Part shown: positions 51,247 through 60,310 of the stretch, piece by piece | How the letters are laid out: each line of letters starts with the position of its first letter | How positions within the stretch are numbered: position 1 is the first letter of the stretch | NCBI GenBank assembly: GCA_035471925.1 | Contig: DATIPO010000058.1 | Coordinates: forward strand, 82,649 to 146,648 | Length of the DNA: 64,000 bases | Reading direction: 5' to 3' | Origin: JANQFM01 sp035471925 | GTDB lineage: Bacteria > Acidobacteriota > UBA6911 > RPQK01 > DATIPO01 | The notes under the pieces: generated by a model | Told to the model about the DNA's origin: nothing | The model's database searches: none | What the model saw: the letters and a program-made list of their open reading frames with translations, nothing else | Position numbers and translations under genes: made by a program

Positions 51247-53322
51247 CTAATCCCCGCCACCGGTGGTATCGGCAGGCTCGGGAGAGGGACTGCGGGAATG
51301 CCTCTCGAACCAGTGGCGCAGGTAGAGCTGAGTGCGCATGAAGTTGCTGGGATTGCGTCCAGTGCCGTGCCACTCGTCATTGAATCGGATCATGGCCGTG
51401 GGCACTCCCAGCATCTTGAGGGCGTGGTAAAACTCCTCGGTCTGGGCGATGGGGGTGCGCAGGTCTTTGACGCCCGTCATGAGCATGGTGGGTGTCTTGA
51501 CGTTGCCCACGTAGGTCAGGGGCGAGCGGCGCAGGTGTTCGGAGGCGTCCTCCCAGGGGAACTTGGCGAAGTTCTTGTACCAGTAGAGGTTGCCGTCGGT
51601 GGTTCCCACGAAGCTGACCCAGTCGATGACCGGGCAATTGGAGGACGCCGCCGCGAAGCGGTCGGTGTGTCCCACAACCCAGGCGGTGAGGACGCCGCCT
51701 CCGCTGCATCCGGTCACGTACATGTTCTGCTCGTCGATGAAGCCCTTGGCAATCAGGGCGTCCACGCCCGCCATCAGGTCATCGTAATCCTTGCTGGGAT
51801 AAGCGTACTTGATCTTATTGGCGAACTCCGTGCCGTATCCCGAACTGCCGCGGGGATTGGTGTATAGCACGACGTAGTCGTTGGCGGCGTGCTCCTGCCA
51901 GCCGAAGTTGAATCCCACCCCATACATGCCGTGAGGACCGCCGTGGATCTGGAGGATCATCTTGTACCGGCGCGAGGGATCAAAGCCGGGAGGCGTGATG
52001 TACCAGCCCTGGATCTCCAGTCCGTCGGACGACTCGTAGACGATTTCGTTGACTTGGCCGAGGGTTATGCCGTTGAGGATGTCGTCATTGACCCGGGTCA
52101 GACGCCGGATCTGGGAAGCGTCCTTCAGATTGAAGGCCACGATGTCGGCGGGATCATGAGGCGCGCTGCGGGTGCCCACCGCCAGTCCGCCCGGTGCGAC
52201 CGCGTCGAGCGAGATCAGATGCTCGCCCTGGGTGACGACTTTGGACGAGCCTCCCTCGGCGGAGAGAAACCGGACGTTGGCCCTGCCTTCGCTGCGGGAG
52301 GTGAAGTAGAGTCCGCTGCCGTCCGCGGCCCAGGTCAGGTCCCCGGGACGCCGGTCGAAGCCTCCCGAAATGAGGCGGGGATGGGAGCCGTCGATCCCCA
52401 TCACGTAGATCTGAGGCACCAAGTAGGGGTCGTCGGTCCAGTCGCGTCCCAGGTAGGCCACTTTGCGGCCGTCCGGAGAGACCAGGGGATTGCCGTCGGG
52501 TCCTTTGCGGGTGGTCAGTTGGGTGATCTCTCCGCTAGCTACCTCGACCTTGTAGATTTCCGACTCGCGATAGGCCAGTTCGGCATTTTCAACCCGCAGA
52601 CCGTCGAAGAGGATGAAGTTGCCGTCGGGGGTGAACTCGATTCCGTCGTGATCCCAATCACCGGAAGTGATTTGTCGAGGCGTGCCGCCTTCGGCCGGAA
52701 CGGTGAAGATGTGGCGGTGTCCGTCGGGCAGGTCGCCCACCCGGTCGCGGCGCCAGCGCAGGCGTTCCACGATCTTGGGAGAGGGGGTCCAGTCGGCCCC
52801 TTTTGGAGGACGGGGCAGATCGATGTTCCAGTCCTTGTTGGGCGCGTCCACGAACATGGTGAAGGCGATCGACTTGCCGTCCGGGGCCCACGTGGGATCG
52901 GAGGGCGACTGGGTCAGCCGCGTCACTTGGCTGACGGCGCCCTCGGCGTCCATCCAGCGGACGAAGATCTGGTTGCCTTTGGGCTCGCCGGGAGCGGTAA
53001 AGAGGATGCGGTCTCCCGACGGCGACCACTGGGCGTCCGATCCCTTGACCAGAAAGCGGTTATAGGAGCCGTCGGTCTTCATGATCCAGACTTCCGACTC
53101 CCACTTGTCCTCCATCTTGTTGACCCAGCGGCGGGTGTAGAGGACCTGCTTTCCGTCAGGCGAAATACGGGGGTTGGAGACCCGTTCAAAATCGAGGTAG
53201 GTTTCCAGCTTGAGGCGCTGGATCTCTTGATCCTGGGCGCCCATTTCCTGAGCGGCCGCCACGAAGCTGAAGGCGCTCAGCAGGCAGGTCGCGACGAAGA
53301 AGCGAATCAAAGGTCGTTTCAT
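51247..53322 (-). CDS. exported S9-family (prolyl oligopeptidase/acylaminoacyl) peptidase
   Basis: A 691-residue protein with a signal peptide (1-24). The N-terminal beta-propeller (about 30-420) carries TolB-like repeats such as RISPDGKQVLYTRR and LVSPDGRKVAYLGRD. The alpha/beta-hydrolase domain (about 430-680) has the nucleophile elbow GCSGGG (S540), Asp in VKDLRTP (D620) and His in DEWHG (H652), a complete triad. It would cleave oligopeptides in the periplasm. The ATG at 53322 has GGAGG nine bases upstream; the in-frame extension to 53364 adds residues ahead of a good signal peptide. Confidence 0.93.
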   Translation of the reverse strand: MKRPLIRFFVATCLLSAFSFVAAAQEMGAQDQEIQRLKLETYLDFERVSNPRISPDGKQVLYTRRWVNKMEDKWESEVWIMKTDGSYNRFLVKGSDAQWSPSGDRILFTAPGEPKGNQIFVRWMDAEGAVSQVTRLTQSPSDPTWAPDGKSIAFTMFVDAPNKDWNIDLPRPPKGADWTPSPKIVERLRWRRDRVGDLPDGHRHIFTVPAEGGTPRQITSGDWDHDGIEFTPDGNFILFDGLRVENAELAYRESEIYKVEVASGEITQLTTRKGPDGNPLVSPDGRKVAYLGRDWTDDPYLVPQIYVMGIDGSHPRLISGGFDRRPGDLTWAADGSGLYFTSRSEGRANVRFLSAEGGSSKVVTQGEHLISLDAVAPGGLAVGTRSAPHDPADIVAFNLKDASQIRRLTRVNDDILNGITLGQVNEIVYESSDGLEIQGWYITPPGFDPSRRYKMILQIHGGPHGMYGVGFNFGWQEHAANDYVVLYTNPRGSSGYGTEFANKIKYAYPSKDYDDLMAGVDALIAKGFIDEQNMYVTGCSGGGVLTAWVVGHTDRFAAASSNCPVIDWVSFVGTTDGNLYWYKNFAKFPWEDASEHLRRSPLTYVGNVKTPTMLMTGVKDLRTPIAQTEEFYHALKMLGVPTAMIRFNDEWHGTGRNPSNFMRTQLYLRHWFERHSRSPSPEPADTTGGGD

Positions 53323-53470
53323 GGGATGGTTCCTCCAAGGGGGAAGCGTTTGAGCCTGATCCAACGGTATACGACCGCTCTCGCGGGGGCAAGGCGGCCC
53401 GCCTTGGTGACGGCTGTCACAACAGGGAAAACAGCCTCAAGTCCTGAGGCGGAATGCCGATAAGCCGGGT

Positions 53471-54418
53471 ATGGCTGAACTAAGCATCACCCCTCCGCAG
53501 GGAGAAGGCGCTCCTTCGGGCGCATCCCAGTGGTTCTATTTCAAAAACAAGCGGCGCCAGGGCCCGGTGGAGGCCCAGGAGCTGCAGGATCTTTTCGACA
53601 ACGGTTCCCTTCCCGGCAATGCCTTGGTGCGTCCCGACCAATTCCGGGCCGAGTGGAGGCCGGCCAGCGAGGTGGACTTCTTCGAGACTCCGGAAGTCGT
53701 CCGCCCCAAGTCGATGCCCCCTCCCGCCCCGGGAAGCGGCGGCGCGGTCAACGGCGGAACCGTCAACGGAGGCACGGTCAACGGTGGAACCGTCCAGGCC
53801 TCGGCGGGGGCTGCCGTCCTCGACGGCACCCTCAACGATTCCTGGGAACGCGACGAAGGATTCGAGACCGACAACTGGGCCACCGGAGCCCAGATCCGGC
53901 CTTGGGTACGCTACTTCGCGCGCTGGTTCGACTTCACCACCGCGGGCCTTTTCGTGGGCTTCGCGGCCGGGCTCTTCCTGCCGCCGGCGGTGAGCGAGTC
54001 CAACATCCTGCTGGGAATCGTTTTCCTGTTTGCTTGGTCGGTTGTGGAGGCGGGCCTGCTCTCCACTTGGGGCTGGACGCCCGGCAAGTGGCTGCTCAAT
54101 GTGCGCGTCCGCGACCGAGACGGCGGCAAGATCAGTTTCGGCAAAGGATTGCGCCGCATGGGATGGGTGTCGGTCCTGGGCGTGGGCCTGGGAATCCACA
54201 TCCTGGCTCTGGGGACCCTGATCTGGTCCTACTTCCACCTCAAGGAACACGGCGACGCCAAATGGGACCGCGCACTGGCGATCGACACCGAGCACCGTGA
54301 AATCCCTGGCTGGAAAGTAGCCCTCTTCGTGGTCCTGGGATTCGGCATCCCCTTGTTCTTCGTGGTCAGCGTTGTCGGTCTGGCGATCATGGCCGCCATG
54401 GCCGAAGGCGCCCTCTAG
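53471..54418 (+). CDS. GYF_2-RDD membrane protein
   Basis: A 315-residue protein. Residues 20-70 are a GYF_2 domain (WFYFKNKRRQGPVEAQELQD then LVRPDQFRAEWRPASEV). A Pro/Gly linker (75-115) contains NGGTV three times in tandem. The RDD domain (about 140-290) has VRYFARWFDFTTAG and WGWTPGKWLLNVRV with three transmembrane helices, and a fourth helix ends the protein. RDD proteins are membrane proteins, some of them ion antiporters; the role here is unknown. It converges with a second GYF_2 gene, and the two stops are only 39 bases apart. Confidence 0.87.
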   Translation: MAELSITPPQGEGAPSGASQWFYFKNKRRQGPVEAQELQDLFDNGSLPGNALVRPDQFRAEWRPASEVDFFETPEVVRPKSMPPPAPGSGGAVNGGTVNGGTVNGGTVQASAGAAVLDGTLNDSWERDEGFETDNWATGAQIRPWVRYFARWFDFTTAGLFVGFAAGLFLPPAVSESNILLGIVFLFAWSVVEAGLLSTWGWTPGKWLLNVRVRDRDGGKISFGKGLRRMGWVSVLGVGLGIHILALGTLIWSYFHLKEHGDAKWDRALAIDTEHREIPGWKVALFVVLGFGIPLFFVVSVVGLAIMAAMAEGAL

Positions 54419-54457
54419 GGCCACCGAGGCGGCCCTAGCGGAGGGCGACAAGGGGCG

Positions 54458-55453
54458 TTAGAAGTTGTCGCCGGCAAGAATGTCTCCCAGCCCGCCCAAC
54501 ACGGAACCTTCGCCCTTGCGCGTTCCGCCCCGCTGGGGAGCGGCGGCCAGCATACGTCCGGCCAGGCGCGAGAAAGGCAGCGACTGCATCCACACGTGCC
54601 CGGGGCCGCGCAGGCGAGCGAAGACGATGCCCTCGCCGCCGAAGATCATCGACTTGACGCCTCCAACTTGCTGGATGTCGAAATCGACGGTCTCTTCAAA
54701 GGCCACGATGCAGCCGGTATCGACATGCAGGGTTTCATTGGGTTTGAGCTGGCGCTCCACCAGCGTTCCGCCGGCGTGCACAAAGCACAGCCCATCTCCC
54801 TCCAGCTTCTGCATGATGAAGCCTTCCCCGCCGAAGAGCCCGGTGAGGATCTTCTTCTGGAAGAAAATGCCGATCTGAACACCCTTGGCGGCGCACAGGA
54901 AGCTGTCTTTCTGGCAAATCAGGGTGCCGTTGACCTGGGGCAAAGCAATGGGCAGGATGTTGCCCGGGTAGGGCGCGGCGAAGGCCACCTTGGCCTTTCC
55001 CGATCCTTGGTGGGTGAAGACCGTGATGAAGAGGCTCTCACCCGTGATCAGGCGCTTTCCGGCCCCCAGCAGCTTGTCCATGAAGCCGCCGCTCTCGGCC
55101 TTGTGGGAACCGTCGCCGAAAACCGTGTTCATGACGATGTCGTTGTCTTTGTACATCATGGAGCCCGCTTCAGCCACGGCGCTCTCGCCGGGATCAAGCT
55201 CGACCTCCACGAACTGCATTTCGGTGCCTCTGACCTCGTAGTCGATCTCGTCGGCAGCTCCTACCCGAACCGGCGGCGCCGGATTGGACGTGGCGCCTCC
55301 TTGCAGTTCAGGCACTTGGCTGATGGGCTTCCATTCGCCCATTCCATCCTTCCAGGCATGCCCGTTGGGGTTGGCTTGAGCTCTCTCCATAGCCTGCTTC
55401 TGGTCGTAGGGACCTTCTTGGTTTCCGTCATAGCTGAGATACCATTGGGACAT
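54458..55453 (-). CDS. GYF_2-AIM24-family protein
   Basis: A 331-residue protein. Residues 3-50 are a GYF_2 domain (WYLSYDGNQEGPYDQKQAME). Residues about 70-325 are an AIM24/TIGR00266-type beta-helix domain (VEVELDPGESAVAEAGSMMY, then FGGEGFIMQKLEGDGLCFVH). AGGAG lies six to seven bases before the ATG. No signal peptide or transmembrane segment is visible, so it is probably cytoplasmic or peripheral. It lies 67 bases downstream of the DUF533 gene on the same strand, and so is likely in its operon. The GYF_2 domain is shared with the convergent RDD gene. Confidence 0.88.
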   Translation of the reverse strand: MSQWYLSYDGNQEGPYDQKQAMERAQANPNGHAWKDGMGEWKPISQVPELQGGATSNPAPPVRVGAADEIDYEVRGTEMQFVEVELDPGESAVAEAGSMMYKDNDIVMNTVFGDGSHKAESGGFMDKLLGAGKRLITGESLFITVFTHQGSGKAKVAFAAPYPGNILPIALPQVNGTLICQKDSFLCAAKGVQIGIFFQKKILTGLFGGEGFIMQKLEGDGLCFVHAGGTLVERQLKPNETLHVDTGCIVAFEETVDFDIQQVGGVKSMIFGGEGIVFARLRGPGHVWMQSLPFSRLAGRMLAAAPQRGGTRKGEGSVLGGLGDILAGDNF

Positions 55454-55477
55454 ACTCGCTCCTTACTCTACGCATTG

Positions 55478-55492
55478 AGGGGTTCGACCCCT
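55478..55492 (-). promoter_or_regulatory. hairpin between the DUF533 and AIM24 genes
   Basis: AGGGGT-TCG-ACCCCT forms a compact 6-bp stem with a 3-base loop in the 67-base gap, upstream of the AIM24 start. It might be an intercistronic RNA stabiliser or attenuator; no T-tract follows. Confidence 0.3.
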
Positions 55493-55520
55493 TCTCGTTG
55501 GTTGAAGTGATCTCATCTGG

Positions 55521-56255
55521 TCAGTCGATCTGGACGCCCAGGCTGTCTTCGATCCCTTGGCGCACCTCGTCGTCAAGAGCCAGCTTTTCGGCCAACTGCT
55601 TGAGGTAGTCGCGCTCCTGGTCGGTGTCGACTTCGATGGCCAACAGCGAGGCGGCGTAAACCTGAGGCTTGATCTTCTCGGAATCGGAGAGCTTGGACAC
55701 CTCATCCAGCAGATCTTGAAGGCTCAGAGGATCTTTCATCTGCCCGCGCACATAGTCGCGCTCCTCCTTGCCGAAGCCGCTCTGGCGCAGCTTGAGCATG
55801 ATGGCGCCCCGTTCCTCATCGTCGATCTCGCCGTCGGCTGCGGCAGCCGCGATCATGGCCCGGATGAGCAGCAGCGCCTCTTCCTGCTCTGCTTGAGGCG
55901 AGGCTGGAGCGGGAGGCGTTCCAGGGGGTCCTCCGGCAGCGGCGGGAGGGGGTGGCGGAGGAGCGCTCGATCCGGGCGCCTGCGCTGGCGGCGCACCCGG
56001 GGGAGGAGATCCGCCGGCTCCCGGGGCTGGCGGCGGGGAGGATCCGCCTTGCTTCTTCTTGCCTTGCGTGAAGTGTTCAAAAGCGGCAATGCCCACTCCC
56101 AGAGCTCCCATGCCAATGGCCGTGGTCGCTCCACTGCCCAGCATCGATCCCAGACCCGAACTGCGCCGCCTCCTGCGTCTCCGGCGACGGCGCCGCCGCC
56201 CTCCTCCGAGTTGCGATTTCACCAGTCCGCCCAACAAACGCGTTGCATCAAACAT
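55521..56255 (-). CDS. DUF533 (TerB-like) protein with poly-Arg and PPG-rich linker
   Basis: A 244-residue protein. After MFDATRLLGGLVKSQLGGG comes a run of 12 arginines (20-31), then a Gly/Ala hydrophobic segment (about 34-58) and a long Pro/Gly/Ala linker (about 65-120) with PPPGAPP and GPPGTPP. The C-terminal DUF533 domain (about 123-244) reads LLLIRAMIAAAAADGEIDDE then YAASLLAIEVDTDQERDYLK. The ATG at 56255 has GGAG a few bases upstream; the frame could extend to 56294 without a site. First gene of an operon with the GYF_2-AIM24 gene, whose domain could bind the PPG-rich linker (inference). Confidence 0.85.
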   Translation of the reverse strand: MFDATRLLGGLVKSQLGGGRRRRRRRRRRRRSSGLGSMLGSGATTAIGMGALGVGIAAFEHFTQGKKKQGGSSPPPAPGAGGSPPPGAPPAQAPGSSAPPPPPPAAAGGPPGTPPAPASPQAEQEEALLLIRAMIAAAAADGEIDDEERGAIMLKLRQSGFGKEERDYVRGQMKDPLSLQDLLDEVSKLSDSEKIKPQVYAASLLAIEVDTDQERDYLKQLAEKLALDDEVRQGIEDSLGVQID

Positions 56256-56597
56256 ATCGCTCCACCTTACGCTCTCCCGCTCGGGGTTGTTCAAGGTCCA
56301 ACACTGATAAGCAGTCTAGTCCACTGCCCCCCGATGGATCAATGCCGGGCGTCCCGCCAGGCTGATCCGAAATCCCCGGCTGCTGCAGGCTGATGCCGCC
56401 TGAGCTAGGATGTAGAGAGTTGCCTCAGGCCGCCGAGAGCCTGGGGGCACTGTGCGCATTGGCAGAGCTTTACCGGCACACCGATATATCGGCCACCGAG
56501 TAGCCTTCGCTTCGGAACGGCGTAACTTCAGGGCCATTGGGGCGTCTTTAGGACTAGACACGCTATAGATCGAAGGATAGGAAAGGATGGTCCCGCC
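56256..56597. other. intergenic region between the DUF533 and BON genes
   Basis: These 342 bases separate two divergent genes and contain no credible gene. The main signal is a perfect 12-base palindrome, CCGATATATCGG (56481-56492). A less regular stem, GCCTCAGGC with GCCTGGGGGC, lies at 56422-56448. TATAGA at 56564-56569 could be a -10 box for the BON gene. Confidence 0.4.
56481..56492. promoter_or_regulatory. perfect 12-base palindrome, possible operator
   Basis: CCGATATATCGG lies between divergent genes, about 117 bases before the BON-protein ATG and 226 bases before the DUF533 ATG. No bound regulator can be named. Confidence 0.3.
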
Positions 56598-57185
56598 ATG
56601 TTGAGAAGAGTTGTGACAGCGCTGGCAATCATTGCCGTGATGACAGGCCCCGTGTGGGCTCAGACCACGCCTCTTGAGCAAGAGGTTCAGAAAGAGCTTC
56701 GGAGGTTGACGGGTTTTGGCGCTTTTGACTGGATTCACTTTTCCGTGCAGGGCGGCACTGTCTACTTGTCGGGGATGGTGCGAGAGCCGACCTTGCGCCG
56801 TGAAGCGGAAGAGGCGGCTAAGAGAGTCGAAGGCGTGGAGTCGGTCAACAACGAGATCCAGGTGCTGCCGGTGTCCACCGTCGACGACCGCATCCGCATC
56901 GCCGTCTATTCGGCCGTTTATGGGCACCCTCAACTGCGCAAATACCTGCCTGGAGGCGGATCCGTCAACATCCCGCCTTCGCCGCGGGGACGGACAGCCA
57001 CCGAGTTGGTCAAGACCGGGCAGTTTCATCTGGGCCACCACGCCATCCACATCATCGTGGAACGGGGACACGTGACGCTCCTGGGGGTCGTCAACAACCG
57101 TCAGGATTCCAAGATCGCCGAGATCCAGGCCAAGAGCGTGGACGGCGTTTTCTCCGTCGACAACGGCTTGAAAGTCGAAAAGTAG
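56598..57185 (+). CDS. exported protein with two BON domains
   Basis: A 195-residue protein with a signal peptide (1-21, ending VWAQ). BON domain 1 (about 28-90) reads FSVQGGTVYLSGMVREPTLR and VEGVESVNNEIQV. BON domain 2 (about 95-193) has HAIHIIVERGHVTLLGVVNN and VDGVFSVDNGLKV. The family, which includes OsmY, binds phospholipid membranes in the periplasm and is often stress-induced. The first BON domain is atypical in length at its start. Single gene by context. Confidence 0.9.
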   Translation: MLRRVVTALAIIAVMTGPVWAQTTPLEQEVQKELRRLTGFGAFDWIHFSVQGGTVYLSGMVREPTLRREAEEAAKRVEGVESVNNEIQVLPVSTVDDRIRIAVYSAVYGHPQLRKYLPGGGSVNIPPSPRGRTATELVKTGQFHLGHHAIHIIVERGHVTLLGVVNNRQDSKIAEIQAKSVDGVFSVDNGLKVEK

Positions 57186-57314
57186 CCTGCCTGCTAAAAG
57201 CGAAAAAATACGCTTTTCGGTCCAGCTCCGCCTATTGAACTGAAACACAGGGCCGATACGTCCGTAAGGAGAAGCATCTAAGCCCGAAACCAACTTCTTG
57301 AAAGGCGAGCAACC

Positions 57315-58862
57315 ATGAAACGCCTGCTCCTGATCGTCCTCCTGCTCGCAACAGGCGGACTTCCAGCGGCGGCCCAGGGACCGGTCATCAGCCGGCCGTC
57401 CCCGCCCGACCGGGCCTCCGGGGTCCAGTGGAACCGGGCCAATGCCGCCCACCTCATGCGCCGGGCCGGCTTCTCAGCTTCACCCGCGGAAATCGACCGC
57501 CTTGTCGACCAGGGATTCCAGACTACCCTGGACGAGTTGCTCAATCCTGAATTGGTTGACGATACGGCCATGCTGGAAGGTCTCGAGGCCCAGCAATACC
57601 AACTGATCCGCTTGGCCCCCAACGACGAAATCTACTTCGCCGATCCGCTGGAGTTGAACCGCTGGTGGCTCTACCGCATGATCCACAGCCGGCGCCAGTT
57701 GGAGGAGAAGATGACCTATTTCTGGCACGACCACTTCGCCACATCGGTGCAAGAGGTGATCCAGGTCAAGCCCTCCACCGGACGTCCCTTGATCCTCATC
57801 CAGCAAGACACCTTGCGCTTGCATGCGCTGGGGAATTTCAAGGACCTGGTGCACGATATGGCCCGTGATCCGGCCATGCTCATCTGGTTGGACAACTTCC
57901 GCAACATCCGCGAGGAGCCCAACGAGAACTGGGCCCGAGAACTGCTGGAACTCTTCACCATGGGCGTCGACCAGTACAGCGAAGAAGACATTCAGGAAGC
58001 AGCCCGGGCCTTTACCGGCTGGACCTTCAACGTCTTCCGCGCCCCCGACGAGGAGTTCGACTACGATTTCGCCTTCATCCCCCTGGTGCACGATGATGGG
58101 GAGAAGACCTTCCTGGGACAAACCGGCAATTGGGACGGCGACGACATCATCGACATCATCTTCCAGCAAGAGGTGACCGCCGAGTTCATCGCCGGCAAGC
58201 TGTGGGAGTTCTTCGTCTATCCCGATCCCGAGCCGGGGCTGGTGCGTCAACTGGGCCGCGTCTTCCGCGAGAGCGGTTATGAAATCAAGCCGCTGATGCG
58301 GGCCATCTTCCGCCATCCCGAATTCTTCTCGTCCAAGGCTTACCGGGCGCTCATGAAAGCCCCCGTGGAAGCCGGCGTGGGATTCGCCCGCGAGATGGGG
58401 CTGAACGATCCCCAGTTCCTGCCTTTCTTCATTTTTCAGATGAACCAGATCCTCTTCGCGCCTCCCGACGTGGGCGGATGGACCAGCGGGGTGGGATGGG
58501 TCAACACTTCGACCTTGCTCTTCCGCTACAACTACTACAACGACATGCTCTCCATCCGGGGAACCGTCCCCGTGCGGACGCGGGGAACCGACGTGGTGCG
58601 CATGGTCAACGGCGCCGACCTGAACGGCATGATCGGACAGTTCGGGCTGAGCAGCGAAGAAGAGGTGGTCGAGCACTTCGTCGACCGCCTGCTGGCCGGG
58701 GACGCCACCATGGACGAACGCATCGTCCTGGAGGACTACTTGAGGCGGCTCGACGATGGCACCATCGGCACCTTCGACATCGACAATCCGGTGACGGTGG
58801 ACAAGAAGGTGCGGGGACTGGCCTACTTGGTCACCCTGCTCCCGGCCTATCAGCTCAACTAA
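57315..58862 (+). CDS. exported DUF1800 protein
   Basis: A 515-residue protein with a signal peptide (1-20, ending PAAAQ). Family marks are HLMRRAGFSASPAEIDRLVD, the segment KMTYFWHDHFATS and NENWARELLELFTMGVDQYS. Genes of this family almost always precede a DUF1501 gene, as here 13 bases downstream. The pair is exported and of unknown function. The ATG at 57315 lies close after GGCGAG; there is no strong ribosome-binding site. Confidence 0.93.
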   Translation: MKRLLLIVLLLATGGLPAAAQGPVISRPSPPDRASGVQWNRANAAHLMRRAGFSASPAEIDRLVDQGFQTTLDELLNPELVDDTAMLEGLEAQQYQLIRLAPNDEIYFADPLELNRWWLYRMIHSRRQLEEKMTYFWHDHFATSVQEVIQVKPSTGRPLILIQQDTLRLHALGNFKDLVHDMARDPAMLIWLDNFRNIREEPNENWARELLELFTMGVDQYSEEDIQEAARAFTGWTFNVFRAPDEEFDYDFAFIPLVHDDGEKTFLGQTGNWDGDDIIDIIFQQEVTAEFIAGKLWEFFVYPDPEPGLVRQLGRVFRESGYEIKPLMRAIFRHPEFFSSKAYRALMKAPVEAGVGFAREMGLNDPQFLPFFIFQMNQILFAPPDVGGWTSGVGWVNTSTLLFRYNYYNDMLSIRGTVPVRTRGTDVVRMVNGADLNGMIGQFGLSSEEEVVEHFVDRLLAGDATMDERIVLEDYLRRLDDGTIGTFDIDNPVTVDKKVRGLAYLVTLLPAYQLN

Positions 58863-58875
58863 GGAAGGCGCGAAC

Positions 58876-60156
58876 ATGAAACGGCGAGACTTTCTCAAGA
58901 ATCTGACTTTTCTCTCCTCGGCGCTGTGCGCCCCCACCTTTCTGGTCAACTCCATTAAAGCCGCCAAAGCCCAGGGCATCACCCAGGCGGCTACTGCGGC
59001 CGGACGCAAACTGCTCGTAGTGGAACTGGCCGGAGGCAACGACGGACTCAACACCATCATTCCCTACACCAACGACTTCTACCGGGCTCAGCGGCCACTT
59101 TTAGGCATCCCCTCGGCCGACGTGCTCGACATCGACGGCACTTACGGCATGCATCCCGCCATGACCGACCTGCGCGACCTGTGGGATCAAGGAGTGCTGG
59201 CGGCCGTCCACGGAGTCGGCTATCCCAACCCCAACCGCTCTCACTTCCGCTCCTCCGACATCTGGCACACGGCCGCCCCCGAAGTCGTGGCCAAGGACGG
59301 ATGGCTGGCCAAGCATCTGGACGACTTGGACAGTCAGTCCACATTGGACGCGCTGGCCATCGGAGGCGGCGTTCCCAAGGCCATGATCTCGTCGCAAGGG
59401 GCTTCGCCCGCCATCCAGAGCATCGAGACCTTCCAGCTCGACACCGACTTCACTCCGGGCGACGGCATGAACGCCCCCTACCCGGACGGCAGCAATATCA
59501 ACGCCGCCTTCCAGCAGGTGCTTTCCCAACCTCAAAACCGCTTCGGGCTGCAGGAGTTCGTGGGACGAACGGCGCTGGACGCCACCCTGGCCTCCATCGA
59601 ATTGTTGGAAGGTGATGACAGCTACAGCAGCACCGTGGAGTATCCCGATACGGCCTTCGCCGAGAACCTGCGCACCGTGGCCCGGGTGATGGCCGCCGAT
59701 CTGGGCGTCAGCGTCTACTACGTCACCATCGGCGGATTCGACACCCACGCCGAGCAGACCAACGGCAATCCGCTGCAAGGCGTCCACACCACGCTGCTGC
59801 AAACGGTGTCTCAGGGTTTGGCGGCCTTCTGGCAGGACATGCAGCAACTGGGATTCGATCAGGACGTCCTGGTGATGTCCTTCAGCGAGTTCGGACGGCG
59901 GCTCTTCGAAAACGCCAGCGACGGCACCGATCACGGCACGGCCAACCAGATGTTCCTGCTGGGCGGACGGGTCATCGGCGGATTCCACGGCCAGCATCCC
60001 AGCCTGGCGCCCGGTGATCTCGATCAAATCGGCGACATGAAGTTCACCCAGGACTTCCGTGGCGTCTACGCCACCGTTCTGGAGAACTGGCTGGGCGGCG
60101 ATGCGGCCGCCGTGCTGGGAGAATCCTGGCCTACCCTCGACGTCCTCGATGTGTAG
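58876..60156 (+). CDS. Tat-type exported DUF1501 protein
   Basis: A 426-residue protein with a KRRDFLK-type twin-arginine signal. The body has LVVELAGGNDGLNTIIPYTN, then SHFRSSDIWHTA and the C-terminal SFSEFGRRLFENASDGTDHG. These are alkaline-phosphatase-fold marks, so a metal-dependent hydrolase is possible. AAGGAAGG precedes the ATG. It forms an operon with the DUF1800 gene. Function unknown. Confidence 0.93.
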   Translation: MKRRDFLKNLTFLSSALCAPTFLVNSIKAAKAQGITQAATAAGRKLLVVELAGGNDGLNTIIPYTNDFYRAQRPLLGIPSADVLDIDGTYGMHPAMTDLRDLWDQGVLAAVHGVGYPNPNRSHFRSSDIWHTAAPEVVAKDGWLAKHLDDLDSQSTLDALAIGGGVPKAMISSQGASPAIQSIETFQLDTDFTPGDGMNAPYPDGSNINAAFQQVLSQPQNRFGLQEFVGRTALDATLASIELLEGDDSYSSTVEYPDTAFAENLRTVARVMAADLGVSVYYVTIGGFDTHAEQTNGNPLQGVHTTLLQTVSQGLAAFWQDMQQLGFDQDVLVMSFSEFGRRLFENASDGTDHGTANQMFLLGGRVIGGFHGQHPSLAPGDLDQIGDMKFTQDFRGVYATVLENWLGGDAAAVLGESWPTLDVLDV

Positions 60157-60175
60157 TTCAACCCTTGCTTTCGGT

Positions 60176-60213
60176 CCCGCTGGGGCGTCTTTTTCTGGGA
60201 GTCCCCAGCCGGG
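60176..60213. terminator. hairpin after the DUF1501 gene
   Basis: CCCGCTGGGG (60176-60185) and CCCCAGCCGGG (60203-60213) pair apart from one mismatch/bulge, with a 17-base loop that contains TTTTT. No T-tract follows the stem, so termination is uncertain. Confidence 0.45.
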
Positions 60214-60310
60214 CAGGCATTGCTGATTTCGGTCTTCCTTTCTAAAATGAGCAATCGAGGAGAACTCTCAATGGCCTTGAGGGACCACAGTAGGAGGAGG
60301 AGGACCTGCT

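Noticed and set aside
51889..53463. 524-codon + strand frame over the S9 peptidase
   Set aside because: It is a shadow of the peptidase, which has a full catalytic triad, signal peptide and ribosome-binding site on the minus strand.
57480..59060. 526-codon minus-strand frame over DUF1800/DUF1501
   Set aside because: No signal, start site or domain; both + strand genes are typical members of their families.
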